The notes below the pieces were generated by a model. That model saw only the letters and a program-made list of their open reading frames with translations, was not told the origin of the DNA and made no database searches. DNA of 64,000 nucleotides from Mytilus edulis. Lineage: Eukaryota; Mollusca; Bivalvia; Mytilida; Mytilidae. The stretch is from assembly GCF_963676685.1 (NCBI RefSeq), contig NC_092348.1, positions 29,921,386-29,985,385 on the forward strand. Direction: 5' to 3'. Within the stretch, counting starts at the first letter, position 1. Every line of letters begins with the position of its first letter. A program made the position numbers and the translations under genes. Of the stretch, positions 45,752 through 55,533 are shown piece after piece.

Positions 45752-47111
45752 ATGTCTGGTGGAAGGGGGATGGTCGTTCCATTAAAGAGAAAACTGTGTT
45801 AGTGGATGTAGGTGATAATCGGAATATAAAAGCTGCCGATGTCATCGCTAATGTGGAAAAAGAAGTTGGTGAGGGAACAGTCCTTGCATGTGTTCCAAAA
45901 AGCGGTAATAGTTATGAGCTGACGTTAACTGATAAAGATGCTTTGGACTTGATAGTTGATACAGGTTTCAAGGTGAATGACTCTAATTTTAAACCCAGAG
46001 CTATATTTTCGCGTGAAAAAGTTGTCAGTTTTTTTAACGTTTCACATTATGTGCCCGATTCAGAAATACGTGAGAAATTACTGGAGTTTGGTGTAACACT
46101 CAAGTCGCCTATTAAGCGGAAAATGCACCCTGGTACGGACGTTGCTAATGGAACACGGTATGTAGTAGTAAGATTTTCCCCTGAACGACAAAGTCTACCA
46201 TATACTATGAAACTTTCAACTGGCGTGAGTTCATTTGAATATATAAAAGTAATCCATGACGAACAGAAGAGAGTCTGTACCCAGTGTTTTGAGACAAGTC
46301 ATGTTTATGCAAATTGTCCTGATAACATTTGCTACAAGTGTAAACGCTTCGGACACCTAGCAAGAGCTTGTCAAACCCCGCCGTGTGAAACATGTCATAA
46401 AGTGTTATCATACTGTCGGTGTGAGCCGGTTTGGAACAGGGGTAGAAATGAAAATGAAACAACTAATGATGACACAGGAAACGAAACAAATTCTGACATT
46501 CCTGAACGTGAAACAAACACTGAACACCAAGAAAATAATGGTATGAACGAGAATGAAGCTGGAGACGTGCATACGGATGGAGCCAATAGTAATGATGGTA
46601 ACATGGAGCAAGGTGATGATGACGATGATAACACACCGAAAAGTGACGGTGATGATGATGATACCATGGAGGAAAGTGATGCTGACGACGATGTCAAAGA
46701 TGAACAATTTGATGAAAACGCTAAAATAGACAATGATGTTATAGTTTCCGATGAAAAACAAATGTCTGGTGTTGATAATGATGAACTAGATTTGACGACT
46801 GATGATGAACATTCAAACAAACAAGAGACAGTAAATGTTGATAATAAAATGCATAAAAAGGGGGGTCTAGCCCATCAAAATTAGAACCACAGCCAGTTCC
46901 TCGTAGATCTAATTTAACTGATACTGTTGGTAAAAATGCAGAAGTTGATGAGTCTAAGGAAGCTGATATTGAAATGACCGACGAGGAATTGGCTGCGAAT
47001 ATGAGTAAAGTTAGGAGGAAACGTTTGGTTACATCTCAAAAATTTTCTTCAGATGAGCTTAAAAAATTTAGGAGGGAACCCAAGAATAAAGAATCAAATT
47101 CAAGTTCATAG
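45752..47111 (+). pseudogene. L3 ORF1: RNA-binding zinc-knuckle protein, two frameshifts
   Basis: ATG 45752 opens a frame that ends after 16 codons. The homologous frame (KEKTVLVDVGD onward) is one base out of register, with the shift near a G5 run at 45765-45769. It then runs to a stop at 46882, where a second one-base shift in a G6 run (46860-46865) moves the basic C-terminal tail to another frame ending at 47111. Between them are the RRM-like region, knuckles CTQCFETSHVYANC and CYKCKRFGHLARAC, one CETC...CRC module and an Asp/Glu-rich segment. Both shifts lie in homopolymers, so sequencing error is possible, but ORF2 is also broken. Confidence 0.85.
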
Positions 47112-47146
47112 GTACAAACTTACTTTCTTTCTTACTTTTTGTACTA

Positions 47147-50100
47147 ATGGTTAATTTTGTATCTATTAATGCTAGTGGTTTGAGGGATCAGTCAAAATTC
47201 CAAAAGTTTTGTTCTTTTTGTTCGGAAAATTATTATGATGTTGTAGCTATCCAAGAAACCTTTTGGTCAGATGATTTAGTTACTAGTTTTGCTAAGTTTT
47301 GGAATGGTTAAATATTTTATTCATGTGCAGAAACACATAGACAAGGTGTTGCTTTTTGAGGTTGAACATGAAGTAAATTATATACAAAGTTTTGACGGTA
47401 GAATGATGTGTACATATTCAATTACAACAAGATGATAAATTAATAAATATTGTTAATTGTTACGCACCTAATTCTGTTCTTGAGAGAACTACATTTTTCG
47501 AAAATTTTAGCGGAAAATTGATAAATACAGAAAATATTATTTTGTTGGGTGATATGAACACATCTATGTCAAAAATTGACAGGTGCGGAAAAACACAACA
47601 CACAGAAGACAAATCATATAAAACAATAAATCAGTTGTGCGAAAATTTTAATATTTATGATATATGGCGAGCAAGAAATTTAACGTCACGAATATTCTCT
47701 TGGCGTCGAGTTGTACAAAATAATTTAATTCAGAGTAAATTGGATTTTATATTTATTCCAAAGTCCTTTTCTGTATTCGTGAAGAACGTTTATTATAAAC
47801 ATAATGCGTTCAGTGATCATTCTTTTGTAAATCTGAATATAGATTTTAGTGAAATTGAAAGAGGCCCGGGTTTATGGATATTCAACAACAAATTGTTAGA
47901 TGACGAAGAGTTTGTAAATAAAATAAAAAAAATAATTGAAACCGAAAAACAATGTCCTCTTTATGATGACGAACCGTTGGTTTGGTATGATAATTTAAAA
48001 TATAAAATAAAACAATTAGCAAAAGTTATTGCGCAAGATAAATCCCGTGCCGAAAAATCGGAATATTTTAAAATTCAAAGAGAATTCGAAAAAATTTCAT
48101 TAGCCGTAGCTAATAATGAAATTGTTGACTTAAATAAATTTGAGGAAGTTAAATTAAAATTAAAATGTCATGAAGAAAACATTTGTAAAGGCGCAATTTT
48201 GCGTTCTAAAGCCCATTAGGCAATAGATGGTGACAAAAATTCTAAATATGTTTTACAACTTGAAAAATATAAACAAAACTGTAATGTTATAAAAGAATTA
48301 AAAATAGTGATAATAATATAGTCACATCTACGGAGGCAATTCTTGATGAAGTTCAAAAATTTTATAAAGATTTATATTCTTGTACATCAATAAACAAAGA
48401 TAAAGCAAATGAAATTTTAAATTTTATTTCGGAAAAAGTTTCTGAAGATGATATGGAAAATTTAGAAGCGGAATTTAGTTTAAATGACATAAAAGCCGCT
48501 TTATTTAGTATGTCTAAAAATAAATCCCCGGGTCCCGATGGACTAACTGTGGAATTTTTTTGTCATTTCTTCCATTCGTTCGGAGATATATTTTTGAAAA
48601 TTTTTAAAGCCGTTGAAGAAGAAAAACTTATGACAAGATCTATGAGACATGGCATAATTACTTTGGTCTATAAAAATAAAGGAGACAAAAATATGTTAAA
48701 AAACTTTAGACCCATTTCATTGTTATATGTGGATTATAAAATAATGGCTAGAATAATGTCCAACAGACTAAAATTTGTTTTGCCGAAATTGATTTCTATT
48801 TATCAAACGTGTTGTATCCCTGGACGAGATATTGCAGATACAACTGCAAGTATTAGAGATTTAATTGAAATCATTGAAAACGATGATTTAGAAGCTTTTC
48901 TTATAAAAGTTGACCAGGAAAAGGCTTTTGACAAAGTTGATCATGATTATTTAGTTTTAGAAAAATTTGGCTTTGGTCCAAAATTCATTCAGTGGATAAA
49001 AATATTTTATAAAAATGTAAACAGTAGCGTAAAATGAAATGGCTTTTTAACAAAATATGTTTAACTAAATAATTCAATAAAACAAGGATGTCCCGTGTCT
49101 GCTCTCCTTTACGTTCTAGTTGCGGAACCATTAGGGCAGGCAATAATAAAGAATAAAAATATTAAAGGTGTTGTTATTCCTAATTCAAATAAAGAAGCAA
49201 AATTTTTCAACATGCAGATGATACTAATATTTTTACTGCCGACAAAAATTCTATAAAAGAAACATTTAAAATTTTGAATCTATATAGTGAAACGTCAGGT
49301 GCTAAAATTAATAAACAAAAATCTGAAATTTTATGCTTAGGTTCTGGTAGCATAAACGATCAAGAACTAAATACATTGCAAATTCAGCGTTGTGAAACTG
49401 TAACTAAAGTTCTAGGAATTTATGTTGGTAAAGATAAACAGTTATGTGAATTATTGAATTGGAAAGATAAAATTAAAAAAATTAAAACAATTTTATTTTT
49501 TTGGAATAAAAGAGATCTAACACTACCTGGTAGAGCAGTTGTTCTTACTTCGCTTATAATGTCTAGATTTTATTATACTTTAACAGTATGTCCGCTACCA
49601 GAGAACATAAAAAACGAAATTCGATTAATAGTTTTAAAATTTCTTTGGCAACATAAGTCCCATTTGGTAAAGTATCAAACAATAATTGGTGAAAAATTAG
49701 TAGGAGGTTTAAATATTCCTGATATTTTTCTAAAAATGCAAGCTTTTAGATTAAAATTCCTTAGAAAATATCTTGACCCGAATTGTCAATCAATTTGGAA
49801 AAGTGCACTTGATTATTTCATTAAATATGGATTTAAAACAAAATATTGTGTTCACGTATTTGAATTCCAAGCATTTGAAACACTTACCACTTTATTATCA
49901 AGAATTGTTTAATGCCTATTATAGAATAAAATCCAAGTTAAAATTTGAAATTGAAATTCAATATGTGTACGATAATCCTATTTTTTGTAATCCAAATATA
50001 AAGCTAAACGGTAAAATGCTTCTTTTCGAAAAATTCATTCACTCAGGTTTGATCCAGATAAAAGACATCTGTTATGAAGTAATTTCCGGATTTTATACTT

Positions 50101-50972
50101 CCGGTTCGATAGTAGAAATAATTCAACAAAATTTTCCTGACGAAAAACCACATGAAATAAAAGCTGCATACGACAAGATTTTAAGATGTATTCCTGAAAC
50201 GTGGAAAATTTTACTGAAATCCATAAACCCGTTAAATGCCGAGAGTATTCCGAAATTACGTATTTGTTTTGAAAACGACAGAGAAGTTCCGTTTTTAGGG
50301 GCAGTTACAAAATTATTTTACAAACTCTTACTGTCAGAAATGTTTGAAACGCCCACAGCTGAAAAGCATTGGGCGGAGAAATATCCGTCGATCAATTTTA
50401 CTAGATTATATTCAGTAACCAATCAGAATGGTCTACCTCCTGACTGTCATTGTCGGAACTATAGGATGGTTCACAGGGCTATTTTTACCTTAGAAAAGTT
50501 GTTTAAATTTGGTCAAGTGGTCAGCAACACATGCAAAGCGTGCGGCCTATATACAGAAAACTTGTTACACCTGTTTGCCTTATGTCCGAAGTTGACCCCG
50601 ATACATAACTTTCTGAAAGATATGTTACATAACATTTTTATTGATTATCCCCCTGATGTTGTGAATTTGATAAATTATGAGGAACTGATGATATTTGGGT
50701 ACCTTGGTAGTTCAAAGATTGTGAACACATATTTTTTGAACTTTTTTCTGAGTATAGCTAGATTATGCATCTTCAAAACACGCAATCTTAAAGTGTTTCA
50801 TAACAAAGAAATAGACACAGTGAGACTATTCAAATTTACAATTACTAAATGCATAGAATATGCATACACTTATTACAAAATAAAACATCAACGACAGATC
50901 TTCGATAAATATTTTTTACGCAATAATTCCTTACTGCGTATTGAAAACGACAAAATAATTTTATTTTTTTAA
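47147..50972 (+). pseudogene. L3 ORF2: endonuclease-reverse transcriptase, multiple breaks
   Basis: Starts at ATG 47147, 35 nt after ORF1. A TAA at 47309 follows the QETFW motif. Frameshifts then come near 47350-47420, a TAG at 48217-48219 and further shifts near 48300, 49030, 49200 and 49800. Recognisable pieces: LLGDMNTSMS endonuclease motif, SDHSF, RT motifs FRPISLLYVDYKIMARIM and KVDQEKAFDK, QGCPVSALL, HADDT at about 49211 and a C-terminal CKAC...H...C knuckle near 50540. It cannot encode a working protein. Confidence 0.9.
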
Positions 50973-51308
50973 ACACATGAAATCTATATCAAACTGATTA
51001 CAATTGTTAACTAGCATTTTCTGAATATTTTATTTTGAACCGTTAAAAGAACTTAACAATTTTGGAAAAAGGAAAAGTGTCCGAAAAATTAATGTCAAAA
51101 AGGTGTGTTTGACTTTTGAGAAAGCATTAGAGTTATCTCTCTTGTGGTATACATTGAATTAATTGTCATTGTTTTATAAACACTTGTCTTTTAAAAAATA
51201 TATCTAGATGGAAATAATTACTAACAAAAAAGTTAATACTAACAACTCTGTACATACCAAAGATGGCACCAAAGAGGTTTGTCTCTTGGTGTTTTTATGT
51301 AAATAGTA

Positions 51309-51314
51309 AATAAA
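51309..51314 (+). promoter_or_regulatory. AATAAA of L3
   Basis: AATAAA about 13 bases before the A tail. Confidence 0.6.
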
Positions 51315-51337
51315 TAATTTTAATGATAAAAAAAAAA

Positions 51338-51395
51338 GTTGGACTTAAGTTCAAATGGACGTATGTCCGCGTGGGTTCGAACCCCACCCGCACTA
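51338..51395 (+). pseudogene. tRNA-Leu 3' remnant downstream of L3
   Basis: Starts at GTTGGACTT and has a private change (TTCAAATGG for TTCCAATGG) that breaks the anticodon stem. B box intact. Confidence 0.93.
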
Positions 51396-52010
51396 GTCTT
51401 ATTTTTATTACACCAAATTGACATCTTGCCTGTAATTGAATGAGTTGTACGCAAGTGCAGCTCCTTATAATATCGAATAAGCAACGCAATCAAAGTTCCG
51501 AAATATTAATCTACAGTTGCTGCTAGAACAGTAAGTAATGCTTTAAATTGTAACCGCAGTATTTTTTCTAATAGCGCAACTGCAATCATGGCAGGAGTAA
51601 CGCTAAAATTATCTGCAACGGCAGATATTATATGCCCATGCAGTACACTTTTATGGAAGAAAAACAAATATTTTATGTAAAAATGCTTCCGTGATGCGAA
51701 TGGATTTTTTTTCCGGTCAAATGTTCGTTTATGAGATAATAAACTAGTAATTTCTTTCGCTCTTTATATACAATTATGGAAATTCTTACAGTAACGGTAC
51801 TCATGTTGGCAAGACATACAGTTTAACTTAATTGAATGTTTCAGCATGAAATAAGTTGAATTGCACGGGATTTTCGATGAAAAGGCTGTCTATTTGATTA
51901 TTTTTCGTTTGCGGTATTTGATCTACACAATTGCCAATTACAAATGAAATGCGAACATTGTGATAAGTAGCTAGAGATTCATGTAACCATTTAAGATCCA
52001 CAATTGTAAC

Positions 52011-52093
52011 ATTGTGGTGGCCGAGTGGTTAAGGCGTTGGACTTAAGTTCTAATGGACGTATGTCCGCGTGGGTTCGAACCCCACCCGCACTA
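52011..52093 (+). tRNA. Degenerate tRNA-Leu(UAA)
   Basis: Acceptor starts ATTGTGG, so base 2 mismatches; anticodon stem has one G-U. A box, B box and anticodon TAA intact. Possibly still functional but marginal. Confidence 0.7.
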
Positions 52094-52345
52094 GTCTTAT
52101 ATTATTACACCAAATTGACATCTTGCCTGTAACTATATGAATTGTACGCAAGTGCAGCTCCTTATAATATCGAATAAGCAATGCAATCAAAGTTCCGAAA
52201 TATACATCTACAGTTGCTGCTAGAAAAGTAAGTAATGCTTTAAATTGTAACCGCAGTATTTTTCCTAATAGCGCAACTGCAATCATGGCAGGAGTAACGT
52301 TAAAATTAACTGCAACGGCAGATATTATATCCCCATGCAGTACAC

Positions 52346-52352
52346 TTTTATG
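52346..52352 (+). repeat. Target-site duplication of DNA transposon, left
   Basis: TTTTATG, repeated at 54463-54469. Confidence 0.75.
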
Positions 52353-52363
52353 TAGCCTTTTCA
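52353..52363 (+). repeat. Left terminal inverted repeat
   Basis: TAGCCTTTTCA, complementary to 54452-54462. Confidence 0.75.
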
Positions 52364-53471
52364 TCAAAATTTGGGTTTTTAATATAAAATTAGAATAATA
52401 GGTGAAAAAGCCTGTGTGAGACCTCGAAATTGAAGGTATTATCCTATTCCTTTATTAAATTATTGTTAATCAATAAAAAATCACTAAACAAATAATCGTG
52501 CTTTGGTACTGGCTGTTATCAAAGGGAGACAATTCAATCTCAATCTCAATGTGTTTAAATCCCAGAAAAGATAAATCTTGTTACACGTGGCGATAACTCA
52601 TCAACTATAGTCTATTCTTAAAACATCTTCTAGATATGTATTTTGCTTAACCATGTTTTATAATTAATTCCTCATTTTGGGCTCGCAAGGTAAACTTTAG
52701 TAGAAACCCTGAATATGTATTTGCTATGTAATCTTTGTGTTTTTGTGAAAAGATAGTTTGTATTGTGTGCGTTGAGGCCATGTAGCTGATAGTAATAAAA
52801 TATGCATGGGAGTTAAAAACGAGATGTGTGAAAAAATGGCCATTATTTCAAAGCAAACAAATCTGACTCGTAATTTTTGCATGTAGAAAAGAAATCAGGT
52901 GGTATAATATAATTTATTGCCGAATGCTGGGTTGTTAATGGGTGCGAGTCATTGTGACACTGATAAGGTGGTGGACATAATTATGGGAACTATGGAATGA
53001 GAGCACTAGAAATGAGAATTTGATGGATGAAAGCTTGAGACAGGGTGTTTTTAATCGTGAGAAAAGTGTCGTTAAAACATGGATAATGCATGTTGATGAA
53101 AAAAATAGGAGTGCAGAGGAACAGAATATGGAGTGAAGTAGGAGTTTAAGGAGGGAATTGGGAATCAATTCCCCTGTCCACCAAATAATTGAAAGCCATT
53201 AAAGAAATAAGGGAGCGGGGGTCTGCCATGTATGTATACGTAAAAGGATCAATTATGCAGGGAATGCAGACCATAGATTGGTCTTATTTGACAACTGATA
53301 AATAGGAAGACGAATGTAATAGTGCTATCTAAATTAAAAAAAAAAATTAAACCAATATATAATTCAACCAATAGTAGATTTTTGATTATGTAGACCAACA
53401 GTAGAGAAATGTAGCTTTGCATGACCGTATTAGTTAAAAATGCATCCAGCAGTACACAGCTACCCTTGGTG

Positions 53472-53488
53472 GGACTGAACTTCAGTCC
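53472..53488. repeat. Short perfect hairpin
   Basis: GGACTGAA-C-TTCAGTCC, 8-bp stem with one-base loop, inside the DNA transposon. No function assigned. Confidence 0.35.
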
Positions 53489-54451
53489 ACAAATATCTCA
53501 ATTAGTTAGAGATGTCAACAAACCATATACAACTTAAGCCTAGGCAGCCATGTATAGCGCTATAGAGGGCATTTAATCAACAATATTCTTCCAAACGGCT
53601 TATATAAAATGATTAAGTCTTTCAAAAAAGGTTATAAATGATAAGCAACACTGCAAATACTGAACTTTAGAACATAAATAATTATCTTAAATAATGAATT
53701 TAAAACAGCAATATCTATTCAATTTATCAAATATGTACTGAAAAGTGGCATGTAAATTGTTAAATAAGGAAACACGCAATTTCTATTTTTAAACAAGGGA
53801 AATAATATTTACATGACAATCCTGTCTCCAAATGTATTTTAAACATTTTGTTTTTATCAACAATTACTAATTAAAAAAAAGAAAAAAACACATTCACACA
53901 CTGAAGATTACATGTATTTTAGTTGTAACAACTTTATTATGGATAAAAACTGCCAACCTGTACCAGAAACAACTAATGGTTTGGAACAAACTATACACTA
54001 TGAACGACAACTCGACCTAGAATGTTACTCACATTTGTTCATAATGTAAACAAACACGCATATAAAAAAACCGGTAGTATGTAGCAATTAAAAACAACCA
54101 GAATGTTGTAGTAAAGATCATCGAGAAATTGATTTGGTTTGCCGCCCGGAGATGCCGATAAGTGATGTTTTACAAAATCATGTTTTCAGGGGAAGGGATG
54201 CATTGTCCTTGCCAAAATTACAATTAATTCAGGTATCTAGCATTACTAACATATATTGATACCACGATAATACATTGATAATACTGCCTTGTTAAATATA
54301 TCTTAGAGTCAAAGAATGCAGCAATAGTTCTGTCGTCGACGGCCAAACAAAAAAGTCGTGATGATAAAGCATGCAATTCCGGAAATTGACCGTCTCCAAA
54401 AATATTTAATTCTAAAATTGAGTTATCGTCCTTTTCGCGCCTGACGACTAT

Positions 54452-54462
54452 TGAAAAGGCTA
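54452..54462 (-). repeat. Right terminal inverted repeat
   Basis: TGAAAAGGCTA, the inverse of the left terminus. Confidence 0.75.
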
Positions 54463-54469
54463 TTTTATG
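54463..54469 (+). repeat. Target-site duplication of DNA transposon, right
   Basis: TTTTATG, where the array spacer resumes. Confidence 0.75.
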
Positions 54470-54825
54470 GAAGAAAAAACAAATATTTTATGTAAAAATG
54501 CTTCCGTGATGCGAATAGAATTGTTTTCCGGTCAAATGTTCGTTTATGAGATAATAAACTAGTAATTTCTTTCGCTCTTTATATACAATTATGGAAATTC
54601 TTACAGTAACGGTACTCAGGTTGGCAAACCATACAGTTTAACTTAATTGAATGTTTCAGCATGAAATAAGTTGAATTGCACGGGATTTTCGATGAAAAGG
54701 CTGTCTATTTGATTATTTTTCGTTTGCGGTATTTGAACTACACAATTGCGACTTACAAATGAAATGCGAACATTGTGATAAGTAGCTAGAGATTCATGTA
54801 ACCATTTAAGATCCCCAATTGTAAC

Positions 54826-54859
54826 ATTGTGGTGGCCGAGTGGTTAAGGCGTTGGACTT
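54826..54859 (+). pseudogene. tRNA-Leu 5' remnant split by L4
   Basis: The first 34 nt of the gene, with ATTGTGG acceptor like the copy at 52011 and an intact A box, broken within the anticodon loop after GGACTT. The 3' half is at 59386-59448. Confidence 0.92.
54846..54859 (+). repeat. Target-site duplication of L4, left copy
   Basis: AAGGCGTTGGACTT, identical to 59386-59399. Confidence 0.9.
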
Positions 54860-54862
54860 GGG

Positions 54863-54884
54863 GGTGGTCGAGTGGACGTTTAAG
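54863..54884 (+). other. tRNA-like filler at the L4 5' junction
   Basis: GGTGGTCGAGTGG (54863-54875) matches tRNA-Leu GGTGGCCGAGTGG at 12 of 13 bases and is followed by acgTTTAAG, close to the TTAAGG that follows in the tRNA. It starts four bases after the tRNA remnant ends. It could be template-switch filler copied from a tRNA sequence, or chance. Confidence 0.4.
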
Positions 54885-54908
54885 TGTGATGTGGCAATTG
54901 GTAAAGCG

Positions 54909-54998
54909 GTGAATGGTAAAGTGGTGAATGGCAAAGTGGTGGATGGTGAAGTGGTAAATGGTATATTGGTAAATGGTAAAGTGTCAAATGGTGATGTT
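54909..54998 (+). repeat. 15-bp minisatellite in L4 ORF1
   Basis: Six in-frame 15-bp units of the form GTGAATGGTAAAGTG, coding V-N-G-K-V variants. Confidence 0.85.
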
Positions 54999-55533
54999 CC
55001 GAAGGCTGATGAGTTAGATGAAGACATAGTGGTAGATGAAAGAGATGATGAAAAGAAAGAAAGAAACAGTCAAGATACTTCTGATAATATGACTGTTACA
55101 AATGAACAAAATGATAAAATTGTAAAACAAACTATTGTACATGAAAATCAAAACAAGTATGATTCTATTCAGATTCAAACTGAAGTTATTATACATGAAA
55201 ATAAGGAAAGTAGTATCGAATGTAAAGATAGTAATGCAAAGGATGATGAAAAGATAGATGTTTCAATTGTTGCTGATTCCTCTTCTGGTGGTGATGTCAC
55301 CAGAACTGGAATCGGAGATTTAAATAATATCTCGCCTGTTGGTGCCTCAGGTACTGATGGACAATATAACGTGATAGAAGGTTTAATGGATGTGTCTGAG
55401 GGGGGCGATGAGCTTTCTCAGACACCATCCCAAAAGTCATCAGTGAAGAGAAGGAATAAAACTAAGCATACTCCTAATGTGAATAGTGCTAAAATGAGAG
55501 TAAGATCGACGCCCTATGACAAAAATGTTAATA

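Larger units (their letters stand above)
45558..51337 (+). mobile_element. LINE L3: tRNA-Leu-targeted non-LTR retrotransposon, decayed
   Basis: About 5.8 kb. The 5' end GCTTCCGGTT matches L2, so it is probably full length. It abuts the array two bases upstream of the tRNA start. The 3' A tail (51328-51337) joins the tRNA gene at GTTGGACTT, five bases inside the usual AAGGC junction. Together about 27 bp of target are missing and there is no duplication. ORF1 and ORF2 are recognisable but broken. It sits exactly at the border between homogenised units (left) and diverged units (right), so recombination may have shaped the flanks. Confidence 0.93.
51338..52352 (+). repeat. Diverged array unit (edge region), part 1
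   Basis: Spacer clearly homologous to the 680-bp unit but with many substitutions and indels (for example gacatcttgcctgtaa for gaagttttgcctgaaa, catggcaggagtaacg). The final 200 bp before the tRNA at 52011 keep the highest similarity. Interrupted at 52353 by a DNA transposon. Confidence 0.9.
52353..54462. mobile_element. Non-autonomous TIR DNA transposon, about 2.1 kb
   Basis: Bounded by an 11-bp perfect terminal inverted repeat (TAGCCTTTTCA ... TGAAAAGGCTA) and a 7-bp duplication TTTTATG of the array spacer. The interrupted unit reads through if the insert is removed. The interior is AT-rich with no transposase frame I can recognise; a region around 52940-53170 may be a worn coding remnant. 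A 7-bp duplication does not fit hAT (8) or Tc1 (TA). Dada elements, known to target small RNA genes with 6-7 bp duplications, are one possibility, but this insertion is in spacer. Confidence 0.8.
54463..54859 (+). repeat. Diverged array unit, part 2
   Basis: Continuation of the unit cut by the DNA transposon, leading into a tRNA gene cut by L4. Confidence 0.9.
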
